A stretch of 7,547 nt of DNA. It comes from Ga0077536 sp943370145. Its GTDB lineage: Bacteria > Pseudomonadota > Gammaproteobacteria > Ga0077536. The translations under genes and the position numbers were made by a program. Positions 1-5,888 of this stretch are shown one piece after another. The first letter of the stretch is position 1, and every line of letters starts with the position of its first letter. The notes beneath the pieces are model-generated. The model ran no database searches. It had not been told where the DNA came from and worked only from the letters and a program-made list of their open reading frames with translations. The stretch lies in contig CALRPY020000103.1 in NCBI GenBank assembly GCA_943370145.1, positions 1 through 7,547 of the forward strand, in the 5' to 3' direction.

Positions 1-172
1 AAGGGCCCCCACGGGCCCTTTTCTTTTATCCGGATCTGGCGGAGAGGGCGGAACTTGGTGAGAGCCCTTCGGTTCGACGAACTCGCACAGCGAGTTCGGA
101 CGCACGCAGTGCGCCCCGCAGGGGTGAGCGTGCGCCCAAGCGCACGCGAATCAATCCCTCTCGCCCTATGAG

Positions 173-202
173 AAGAAAAGGGCCCCCACGGGCCCTTTTC
201 TT
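173..202. terminator. Perfect 13-bp hairpin, bidirectional intrinsic terminator (repeat unit 2)
   Basis: The arms AAGAAAAGGGCCC and GGGCCCTTTTCTT are perfect complements around a CCAC loop. The run of T on one side and A on the other means the stem could terminate transcription from either direction. On the minus strand it lies just downstream of the tRNA-Ser 3' remnant, as expected of a former tRNA terminator. Confidence 0.7.
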
Positions 203-348
203 TTATCCGGATCTGGCGGAGAGGGCGGAACTTGGTGAGAGCCCTTCGGTTCGACGAACTCGCACAGCGAGTTTGGACGCACGCAGTGCGCCCCGCAGGG
301 GTGAGCGTGCGCCCAGCGCACGCGAAGCTATCCCTCTCGCCCTATGAG

Positions 349-378
349 AAGAAAAGGGCCCCCACGGGCCCTTTTCTT
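349..378. terminator. Perfect 13-bp hairpin, bidirectional intrinsic terminator (repeat unit 3)
   Basis: This is an exact copy of the 173-202 hairpin in the next repeat unit, with the same CCAC loop. A third copy, cut by the window edge, is at 1-25. The stem is fully conserved while bases elsewhere in the units have changed, which suggests that it matters. Confidence 0.7.
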
Positions 379-556
379 TTACCTGGATCTGGCGGAGAGG
401 GCGGAACCTGATGAGACCCTTCGGACGCACGCAGGTCGGTAGGTTGCCGTGAAGGAGGCTTGATCGAGCGGGCTTCCTCTCGTCTGGAAACATGTGACGA
501 GGAGACAGGCGGGAAGGGGAAGCTCGATGCGCACCCTTCCTCTCGCAGGAGCAACT

Positions 557-593
557 ATTGGCATTTCCTATCGTGCCGATTGAACTTATCAAT
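557..593 (+). promoter_or_regulatory. Putative OxyR operator upstream of katG
   Basis: The sequence reads ATTG-N7-CTAT-N7-ATTG-N7-CAAT. The 4-7-4-7-4-7-4 spacing is that of the OxyR consensus (ATAG-N7-CTAT-N7-ATAG-N7-CTAT). The right half is a perfect ATTGA-N5-TCAAT palindrome and the left half is ATTGG-N5-CCTAT. It sits 63 bp before the katG start, and katG is a classic OxyR target in proteobacteria. OxyR is not encoded in the window, so the regulator's identity is inferred from spacing and context; another LysR-type regulator is possible. A weak -10 candidate, TATACC, lies at 632-637, but it would leave a very short leader and no good -35 is visible. Confidence 0.6.
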
Positions 594-644
594 TTCCCTT
601 CGTCCGGCGCATGCCCCATCATTCACGGCCCTATACCAGCTTGC

Positions 645-649
645 GGAGG
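645..649 (+). promoter_or_regulatory. Ribosome binding site of katG
   Basis: GGAGG lies 7 nt before the ATG at 657. It fixes this ATG as the start, rather than the in-frame ATG at 558, which has no comparable site and lies inside the putative OxyR operator. Confidence 0.8.
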
Positions 650-656
650 CGCTTCG

Positions 657-2876
657 ATGCACAGAACCAAACTATCGCTGATGGCCCTGGCACTGGCGGC
701 CATGTCGCCGCTGGTGGTCGCGAACCCGGCACTTGCCCAGGGCAAGGCGATGACCAACCAGGACTGGTGGCCCGAACGGCTGGATCTGCGGCCACTGCGG
801 CAGCATGCAGCCGAATCCAATCCCATGGGCGACGACTTCGACTATGCCGAAGCGTTCAAGACCCTCGATCTCGACGCGGTGAAAAAGGACATCCAGGCCC
901 TGATGACGACGTCGCAGGACTGGTGGCCGGCCGACTACGGTCATTACGGTCCGTTCTTCATCCGCATGGCCTGGCACAGCGCCGGCACCTACCGCATCGC
1001 CGATGGTCGTGGTGGCGCCGATGGCGGCCAGCAGCGCTTCGAACCGCTCAACAGCTGGCCTGACAACGTCAGCCTCGACAAGGCGCGCCGCCTGCTGTGG
1101 CCGATCAAGCAGAAATACGGCCGCAATATCTCGTGGGCCGACCTGATGGTGCTGACGGGCAATGTCGCCCTCGAGTCGATGGGCTTCAAGACCTTCGGTT
1201 TCGCCGGCGGCCGCACCGATGATTGGGAAGCCGACATGGTGTACTGGGGGCCGGAATCCAAGTTCCTGGCCGACGAGCGATACCACGGCGAGCGCAAGCT
1301 CCAGAAGCCGCTGGCCGCCGTCCAGATGGGGCTCATCTACGTCAATCCCGAAGGTCCGAACGGCAACCCGGACCCGCTGGCGGCCGCGAAGGACATCCGC
1401 GAGACCTTCGGCCGCATGGCGATGAACGACGAGGAAACCGTCGCGCTAATCGCGGGCGGCCACACCTTCGGCAAGGCGCACGGCGCCCACAAGCCGGACA
1501 AGTGCGTCGGACCCGAGCCGGCCGCAGCCGGCCTCGAGCAACAGGGTTTCGGTTGGGAAAACAAGTGCGGCACCGGCAAGGGCGCCGACACGATCACCAG
1601 CGGCCTCGAGGGTGCCTGGTCCGCCAACCCGATCGCGTGGACGACCCAGTACCTCGACAACCTGTTCGCCCACGAGTGGGTGCAGACGAAGAGCCCGGCC
1701 GGCGCGATCCAGTGGGTGCCGAAGGACGGTGCCGCCGCGAACCTCGTGCCTGATGCGCACGACCCGGCGAAGCGCCACGCGCCGATCATGTTCACCACCG
1801 ACCTCGCGCTGAAGACCGATCCGGCCTACCGGGCGATTTCCGAGCGCTTCCACAAGGATCCGCAGCAGTTCGCCGATGCGTTCGCGCGCGCCTGGTTCAA
1901 GCTGACCCACCGCGACATGGGGCCCCGCTCGCGCTACCTGGGCTCGGCCGCGCCGGCGCAGGATCTCATCTGGCAGGATCCGGTGCCGCCCGTCGATCAC
2001 GAGCTGATCACCGCGCAGGATGCCGCCGAGCTGAAGGCGAAGATTCTCGCCGCGGGTCTCACCGTGCCCGAACTCGTGCGTACCGCCTGGGCATCCGCCG
2101 GGAGCTTCCGCGGTTCCGACCTGCGCGGCGGGGCCAACGGCGCACGCGTTCGCCTTGCTCCGCAGAAGGACTGGGCGGTCAACGATCCGGCTGAGCTGGC
2201 GAAGGTGCTGCAGAAGCTCGAAGCCGTGCAGAAGGCGTTCAACGACGCCCAGGTCGGCGGCAAGAAGAGGGTGTCGCTCGCGGATCTCATCGTGCTGGGC
2301 GGCGCCGCCGCGATCGAGAAGGCGGCGAAGGCTGCCGGACAGGACGTGACCGTGCCGTTCACGCCGGGACGCACCGATGCATCGCAGGAACAGACCGACG
2401 TCGCCTCGTTTGCCGTGCTCGAACCGAAGGCAGACGCCTTCCGGAACTACTACGGCAAGGACAACCGCCTGTCGCCCGCGGAGATGCTGGTCGAGCGGGC
2501 AAACCTGCTGACCCTCACGGTGCCTGAAATGACGGTGCTGGTCGGCGGCATGCGCGCCCTCGACGCCAATGCCGGCGGTGCCTCGCACGGCGTGTTCACC
2601 GAGCGGCCCGGTACGCTGAGCAACGACTTCTTCGTGAACCTGTTGAACATGTCGACGAAGTGGTCGAAGTCCGCGCAGTCCGAAGGGCTGTACGAGGGCA
2701 GCGATCGCGCGACTGGCAAGCTGAAGTGGACGGCCACCCCGGTCGACCTCATCTTCGGTTCGCACTCCGAGTTGCGCGCCATCGCAGAGGTCTACGCGAC
2801 GAACGACGCGGGGGCCAAGTTCGTGCAGGACTTCGTCAAGGCCTGGACGAAGGTCATGAACCTCGACCGCGGTTGA
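657..2876 (+). CDS. katG: Catalase-peroxidase, predicted periplasmic (KatG2/KatP type)
   Basis: This 739-residue bifunctional haem enzyme dismutates hydrogen peroxide and also acts as a peroxidase. The catalytic residues are all visible: distal Arg103, Trp106 and His107 (RMAWHSAG), Asp136 (WPDN), the Trp106-Tyr228-Met254 cross-link set (IYVNPEG and RMAMND), proximal His269 (GGHTFGKAHG), Trp321, Asp382 and the switch Arg419 (THRD). The C-terminal half, from about residue 430, is the usual haem-free duplicate domain. Residues 1-27 form a signal peptide: basic MHRTK, a hydrophobic core, and a likely cut after ALA (A27/Q28). Most KatG proteins are cytoplasmic; this export signal, together with two cysteines at 283 and 304 in the loop after the proximal His (DKCVG, NKCGTG), resembles the periplasmic KatP branch. 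The cysteines may form a disulfide. The start is set by GGAGG at 645-649. Regulation by OxyR is likely from the operator-like site upstream. Confidence 0.97.
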   Translation: MHRTKLSLMALALAAMSPLVVANPALAQGKAMTNQDWWPERLDLRPLRQHAAESNPMGDDFDYAEAFKTLDLDAVKKDIQALMTTSQDWWPADYGHYGPFFIRMAWHSAGTYRIADGRGGADGGQQRFEPLNSWPDNVSLDKARRLLWPIKQKYGRNISWADLMVLTGNVALESMGFKTFGFAGGRTDDWEADMVYWGPESKFLADERYHGERKLQKPLAAVQMGLIYVNPEGPNGNPDPLAAAKDIRETFGRMAMNDEETVALIAGGHTFGKAHGAHKPDKCVGPEPAAAGLEQQGFGWENKCGTGKGADTITSGLEGAWSANPIAWTTQYLDNLFAHEWVQTKSPAGAIQWVPKDGAAANLVPDAHDPAKRHAPIMFTTDLALKTDPAYRAISERFHKDPQQFADAFARAWFKLTHRDMGPRSRYLGSAAPAQDLIWQDPVPPVDHELITAQDAAELKAKILAAGLTVPELVRTAWASAGSFRGSDLRGGANGARVRLAPQKDWAVNDPAELAKVLQKLEAVQKAFNDAQVGGKKRVSLADLIVLGGAAAIEKAAKAAGQDVTVPFTPGRTDASQEQTDVASFAVLEPKADAFRNYYGKDNRLSPAEMLVERANLLTLTVPEMTVLVGGMRALDANAGGASHGVFTERPGTLSNDFFVNLLNMSTKWSKSAQSEGLYEGSDRATGKLKWTATPVDLIFGSHSELRAIAEVYATNDAGAKFVQDFVKAWTKVMNLDRG

Positions 2877-2888
2877 GGCTGGCCGGGT

Positions 2889-2939
2889 AATCCCCGCAGA
2901 CGGCGGCGCGGCCTGCGCCGCCGTCTGCTGGCGGGGATT
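2889..2939. terminator. Long GC-rich hairpin downstream of katG
   Basis: An inner 12-bp perfect stem (AGACGGCGGCGC with GCGCCGCCGTCT, 5-nt loop) is extended by an outer 9-bp stem (AATCCCCGC with GCGGGGATT), with a 4-nt bulge (GCTG) on the right side. It starts 12 nt after the katG stop. No T run follows on either strand, so it is a poor rho-independent terminator by the usual rule. It may instead protect the katG mRNA 3' end or work as a terminator without a U-tract. Confidence 0.6.
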
Positions 2940-3003
2940 CGCCGCCGCGATGAGGCACGCCCGGAGCGGCGCGTGGTGATACCTTGGGCGCATCCAAAGC
3001 GAC

Positions 3004-3366
3004 ATGGCAGCCATGCATCCGCAAAAACTCAGGCAGAAATTTCACGTCGGCATGTTCATGGGCCTGCGCATCATCTGGCCCATCCTGTCGATGATCCTGG
3101 GGCTGATGACAGCCATCGGTCTGCTCGTCGGCGCGCTCGAGGGCTGGACGGTCCTTGACTCGATCTACTTCGCGTTCGTCACCGGGCTCACCATCGGCTA
3201 CGGTGACTTCGCCCCGACCACGCTGCCGACACGCATCCTCGCGATAGGCATCGGCGTGTGTGGTGTCGTCTGCACCGCGCTGCTCGCCGCCGTGGCCGTC
3301 GGCGCGCTCGCCGCGGCGTTCAGGGAGGAGTTTCCCCAGCCGGGCGCGCCGCGCGCCGACAGCTGA
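3004..3366 (+). CDS. Two-helix potassium channel pore protein
   Basis: This 120-residue inner-membrane protein has the pore-domain layout of bacterial K+ channels (Ion_trans_2 type). A short cationic N terminus is followed by TM1 at about residues 21-45, a pore helix at about 50-62, the selectivity filter TIGYGD at 63-68 and TM2 at about 77-106. It ends with a short polar tail (REEFPQPGAPRADS). There is no RCK, cyclic-nucleotide or voltage-sensor domain, so it resembles a minimal KcsA-like pore that would assemble as a tetramer. The ATG at 3004 is the longest reasonable start and ATG 3013 is an alternative; neither has a clear Shine-Dalgarno site. It follows katG by 127 bp with a hairpin between, so it is probably transcribed separately. 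The family is certain; the gating stimulus cannot be read from the sequence. Confidence 0.88.
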   Translation: MAAMHPQKLRQKFHVGMFMGLRIIWPILSMILGLMTAIGLLVGALEGWTVLDSIYFAFVTGLTIGYGDFAPTTLPTRILAIGIGVCGVVCTALLAAVAVGALAAAFREEFPQPGAPRADS

Positions 3367-3443
3367 AAGCGGCCGCGTGGCCTCTCCTGATCCGCCAGGG
3401 ACTGGCGCGAAACACCGTGACGCCGACCAGCGGCGCCAGCTGC

Positions 3444-3474
3444 TGTCTCTTGGTCACATTCGGACGCGGGTACC
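3444..3474 (+). repeat. Outer left inverted arm of the nested element
   Basis: This 31-bp arm begins TGTCTCTTGGTCACATT and matches the reverse complement of 3799-3829 with two mismatches, at arm positions 18 and 29. The similarity stops sharply at the outer end, as expected for a true element boundary. Confidence 0.8.
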
Positions 3475-3587
3475 GGGGTGCAGACCTTGATGGGCCACCG
3501 AACACCGAGAGCACCGAGCGGATCGGGTGGACAGGTGCCGCCCGGCCGGCATTGCCACGGCAGAGGCGCATTCCGCCATTCACCGTA

Positions 3588-3609
3588 CTTCTCCGTGTCC
3601 TCCGTGCTC
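3588..3609 (+). repeat. Inner left inverted arm of the nested element
   Basis: This 22-bp arm begins CTTCTCCGTGTCC and pairs with 3662-3683 with one mismatch, leaving a 52-bp centre. The arm is itself made of repeated TCCGTG words. Confidence 0.8.
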
Positions 3610-3661
3610 TTGGTCAAAATTCGGCGCCTGTTGCCGTGGTAACGCCGGGTTTCACCACGGA

Positions 3662-3683
3662 GAGCACGGAGGACATGGAGAAG
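3662..3683 (-). repeat. Inner right inverted arm of the nested element
   Basis: This is the complement of 3588-3609 with a single difference (CATGG against CACGG). It is preceded by CACCACG, so CACGGAG-type words run through the arm and its flank. Confidence 0.8.
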
Positions 3684-3798
3684 TCGCTTATTCGAGCGTG
3701 GTCCGGGCAATGCCCATGCCGTCGACCGCTGGCTCAGCCCCACTCGTCTAATCTCGGTGTTCTTGGCGTTCTCTGTGGCCCAACAGCACTTGGTCGCG

Positions 3799-3829
3799 GG
3801 CACCCGCGTCCAAATGTGACCAAGAGACA
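3799..3829 (-). repeat. Outer right inverted arm of the nested element
   Basis: This is the complement of 3444-3474, ending in CAAGAGACA. Beyond it lie 74 bp with no gene up to the mfnE-like stop at 3904. That stretch contains a small CCGCGC-GCA-GCGCGG hairpin (3847-3861) that may end the minus-strand operon, but it has no U-tract. Confidence 0.8.
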
Positions 3830-3903
3830 CCCCGCCCCGGGAGAGGCCGCGCGCAGCGCGGGTGAGGGAGGCGTCAGGCAGGCACCTCGCCACGGCAGCG
3901 GCC

Positions 3904-4500
3904 CTAAGCAGCGACGATGCGATGTGCCTCGTCCGGTACTCCCAACGAAACCTCGTCGCGGCACAGCCAGTACACCGGCACGGCGCTCTCGCGCATCAGC
4001 ACCGGCAGCCATTCGTCGACGTACCCGCACGCCGCAAGGTCTGACGCGTGCGCCGAAATGAGGGGCGGTCGAGCCGATTTGAGCAGCACGAGGCCCTCGG
4101 CGTCGAAGCGGGACGCAAGCGCGAGGGCCAGCGAGTCGGAGGTGGCACGCCAATCGGCGGGCACTTCGCACAATATCGCCGCATCAGCCAGCGCCGGGCG
4201 CCACAGGCGGGGCCATCGCCCCGCCTCCGCGCCGCACGTGGCGACCCCATCGCAGACTTCCAGGCGCGGCTCGATTGCCTTCAGTTCGCTCGCGTACAGC
4301 GCCATGGCCTGCAGCGCCATGCCGTGGGCCGCCGCATCCGGGTAGTGCCAGCGCCGCTGGCTGTCACGCACGAGATCCGCATAGGCGCCGCCGCCGGGCA
4401 CCAGCAGCCACGCGCGCCCGGGATCGACGCACAAGGCGGCCAGCCACGCGGCGAGCGCGTCCGCCCCGGCCAGGCTACCGCCAATCTTCGCGACCCACAT
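3904..4500 (-). CDS. mfnE: Amino-acid-kinase-family protein, MfnE-like (methanofuran biosynthesis)
   Basis: This 198-residue cytoplasmic protein has the amino-acid-kinase fold. An N-terminal VAKIGGSL (Lys5) and VPGGGAYADLVR (residues 34-45) bind phosphate and nucleotide, AAHGMALQAM follows at about 57-66, and WRATSDSLA (117-125) with LVLLKSARP (137-145) marks the C-terminal part. The TSDS-then-LLKS pattern is that of the small kinases found in C1 gene clusters of methylotrophs and methanogens. Archaeal MfnE phosphorylates (5-(aminomethyl)furan-3-yl)methyl phosphate to the diphosphate using ATP. The start at 4500 is chosen because the homology begins at MWVAKIGGSL and GAGG lies 6 nt upstream. 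The reading frame overlaps the end of pabB by 26 nt, so the two are probably translationally coupled. The next gene but one is the partner enzyme MfnF, which supports the assignment. A general carbamate- or aspartate-kinase role is less likely given the size and neighbours. Confidence 0.78.
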   Translation of the reverse strand: MWVAKIGGSLAGADALAAWLAALCVDPGRAWLLVPGGGAYADLVRDSQRRWHYPDAAAHGMALQAMALYASELKAIEPRLEVCDGVATCGAEAGRWPRLWRPALADAAILCEVPADWRATSDSLALALASRFDAEGLVLLKSARPPLISAHASDLAACGYVDEWLPVLMRESAVPVYWLCRDEVSLGVPDEAHRIVAA

Positions 4501-5878
4501 CGGTGACCTCGGCGCGCTGGAAGACCTCGAGCATGGCCGCCGCCTTCGCCAGGCATTCGGCATACTCGGCATCGAGATCCGAATCCATGACGATGCCACC
4601 GCCCGCCCAGCAATACATCCGCTCGCGGTGACAGACCAGGGTGCGGATCGCGATATTGGTGTCCATGTGCCCGGAGCGTGACACGTAACCGAGCGAGCCG
4701 CAGTACACGCTGCGCCGGCTCGGCTCTATCTCCTCGATGATCTCCATCGCGCGCAGCTTGGGCGCCCCGGTGATCGACCCGCCGGGAAAACAGTTGCGCA
4801 GCGCGTCCAGCGGGCCGAGCCCATCGGCAAGCAGGCCCTCGACCGTGCTCACCAGGTGATGCACCTTCGTATAGCTCTCGACCGCGAAGAGCTTCGGCAC
4901 GCGCACGCTGCCCGGCGCGCAACTGCGGCCCAGATCGTTGCGCAGCAGGTCGACAATCATCACGTTCTCGGCACGGTCCTTGTCACTCGCGGCCAGTTCC
5001 GCGGCGAGCGCGGCGTCCTCCTCGGGGCTTGCACCGCGCGGGCGCGTTCCCTTGATTGGCCGGGTCTCCACGCGCCGTCCCTCGACGCGCAGGAAGCGCT
5101 CGGGCGACGAACTCAGCACCGCACCGTCGGGCAGCGCGAAATACGCGGAGAAAGGCGCGGGATTGAGATTGCGCAGGCGCAGGTAGGCATCCCATGGGTG
5201 GCCATGCGCAGGCGCTGAAAAGCGCTGCGTGAGATTGACCTGGTAGACGTCACCCTCGCGGATGTAGTGCTTGATCCGGTGCCAGGCCGCGGCGTACTCC
5301 GCGAAGGAGATCTCCGGCCGCACGGCCGCAGTGACCGTGAAAGAGCTGCCGAAGGCGGCCGGGGTCAACGGGGGCTGCGCATTCCAGGCGCTGACGATCC
5401 GCGCGACGTCGCAGTCCGCATCCGGGTGGACCACGAGTTCCGCGCGCCGCTCGTCATGGTCGACGACGATCGCCCAGCCGTAGATGCCAACCGCCATCTC
5501 CGGCAGGGCGATGTCGTGCGCGGCGGTCGCCGGCAAGCGCTCGAGGCGCCGCGCGAGATCGTAGGCGAAATAGCCGAGGGCGCCGCCACTGAACGGTCCT
5601 GTCGCCGGTACGCGCGGCAGGCGCCGTTCGAGCTCCCGCTCCAGCACCCCGAATGGATCGCCGGCGTGCTCGACTGTCCCGTCCCCGGCGGTGACGGTGG
5701 TGGTGTCTCCCTGCGTGACGACGGTCGCGATCGGATCGCAGGCAACGATGTCGTAGCGCCCGCCGGCCGCGCGCTCGCGGCAGCTGTCCAGATAGATGAA
5801 CCAGGGCCGGTCGACGAGGCGTGCGAGCCGCGACGCGACGTCCGCGTGGTATCCGAGATCGTGGCGGCGCGGGTTCAT
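4475..5878 (-). CDS. pabB: Aminodeoxychorismate synthase component I
   Basis: This 467-residue cytoplasmic enzyme of the chorismate-utilising family converts chorismate and ammonia to 4-amino-4-deoxychorismate, the precursor of p-aminobenzoate. Visible motifs are SGGALGYFAYDLAR (97-110), VYQVNLTQRF (211-220), RPIKGTRPRG (273-282), DRAENVMIVDLLRNDLGR (301-318), CFPGGSITGAPKLRAMEIIEE (363-383) and GGGIVMDSDLDAEYAE (426-441). PIKGT, with catalytic Lys276, separates PabB from anthranilate synthase TrpE, which has PIAGT. The length is close to E. coli PabB. No glutaminase (PabA) or lyase (PabC) domain is fused, so ammonia and the last step need partners from elsewhere. The ATG at 5878, 10 nt after the mfnF-like stop, begins a full-length protein; an in-frame ATG further upstream would overlap mfnF. 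In this setting the pABA may serve H4MPT as well as folate synthesis. A good Shine-Dalgarno site is not visible, so coupling to the preceding gene is plausible. Confidence 0.95.
   Translation of the reverse strand: MNPRRHDLGYHADVASRLARLVDRPWFIYLDSCRERAAGGRYDIVACDPIATVVTQGDTTTVTAGDGTVEHAGDPFGVLERELERRLPRVPATGPFSGGALGYFAYDLARRLERLPATAAHDIALPEMAVGIYGWAIVVDHDERRAELVVHPDADCDVARIVSAWNAQPPLTPAAFGSSFTVTAAVRPEISFAEYAAAWHRIKHYIREGDVYQVNLTQRFSAPAHGHPWDAYLRLRNLNPAPFSAYFALPDGAVLSSSPERFLRVEGRRVETRPIKGTRPRGASPEEDAALAAELAASDKDRAENVMIVDLLRNDLGRSCAPGSVRVPKLFAVESYTKVHHLVSTVEGLLADGLGPLDALRNCFPGGSITGAPKLRAMEIIEEIEPSRRSVYCGSLGYVSRSGHMDTNIAIRTLVCHRERMYCWAGGGIVMDSDLDAEYAECLAKAAAMLEVFQRAEVTDVGREDWR
4507..4510 (-). 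promoter_or_regulatory. Ribosome binding site of mfnE-like gene, inside pabB
   Basis: On the minus strand GAGG lies 6 nt before the ATG at 4500, within the last codons of pabB. It favours this start over the in-frame ATG at 4599, whose extra 33 arginine- and serine-rich residues look like a shadow of pabB. Confidence 0.6.
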
Positions 5879-5888
5879 GAGCGAGCCG

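Larger units (their letters stand above)
1..434 (-). repeat. Tandem ~177-bp repeats with tRNA-Ser 3'-end remnant and terminator hairpin (rtT-like)
   Basis: Three head-to-tail units are visible: 1-177, 178-353 (one base shorter, from an AA to A change in a hairpin loop) and a partial unit 354-434. Each carries, on the minus strand, CCGCCCTCTCCGCCA, which matches the 3' end of many bacterial tRNA-Ser genes including the CCA (at 37-51, 214-228 and 390-404). A GGGCCC hairpin ending in TTTTCTT follows. Complete units also hold small hairpins, for example 78-86 with 90-98 and 128-135 with 140-147. The third unit has lost one of these, apparently by deletion between two TTCGG direct repeats. The organisation recalls the E. 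coli tyrT downstream repeats, which also start in a tRNA 3' end, have a period near 178 bp and give rtT RNA. No complete tRNA gene is present here, so these are orphan copies or the edge of a longer array. Transcription of a small RNA is inference. Confidence 0.8.
3444..3829. repeat. 386-bp nested inverted-repeat element (MITE-like)
   Basis: Three pairs of inverted arms are nested around a common centre. The outer pair is 3444-3474 with 3799-3829 (29 of 31 matching). The middle pair is 3492-3518 with 3753-3781, which is degenerate and built on GGGCCAC and ACACCGAG words. The inner pair is 3588-3609 with 3662-3683 (21 of 22 matching). The arms are rich in CACGGAG/CTCCGTG words, a pattern I recall from dispersed intergenic repeats in environmental bacteria. 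A CTTGGTC word recurs at 3449-3455, 3609-3615 and 3789-3795, all in the same orientation. No transposase, convincing coding frame or clear target-site duplication is seen. The element fills most of the gap between the convergent channel gene and mfnE-like operon. As RNA it could fold into one long hairpin. Mobility is inference; the arms are directly visible. Confidence 0.75.

Noticed and set aside
1..434. CRISPR array
   Set aside because: The repeated unit is about 177 bp and contiguous, without short repeats separated by unique spacers.
430..560. Intact tRNA-Ser gene expected upstream (minus strand) of the repeat array
   Set aside because: I looked for the GGAGAG acceptor and D-arm sequence and found none; only 3' remnants occur.
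203..622. Minus-strand open frame through the tandem repeats
   Set aside because: Its codons come mostly from repeats and hairpins, and it would cover the OxyR-like site. Nothing in it resembles a known protein.
558..656. Upstream in-frame start for katG, adding 33 residues
   Set aside because: It has no ribosome site, overlaps the OxyR-like operator, and would bury a well-formed signal peptide. ATG 657 has GGAGG at the right distance.
1446..3014. Long minus-strand open frame (522 codons) opposite katG
   Set aside because: It is arginine-rich with low-complexity composition, matches no recognisable family, and lies wholly antisense to a gene with every KatG motif; it is a product of high GC.
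3258..4061. Plus-strand open frame of 267 codons across the repeat region
   Set aside because: It overlaps the channel gene, runs through the inverted-repeat element and into mfnE on the opposite strand, and has no recognisable domain.
4475..5878. Anthranilate synthase TrpE instead of PabB
   Set aside because: The active-site motif is PIKGT (Lys276), typical of PabB, whereas TrpE has PIAGT.
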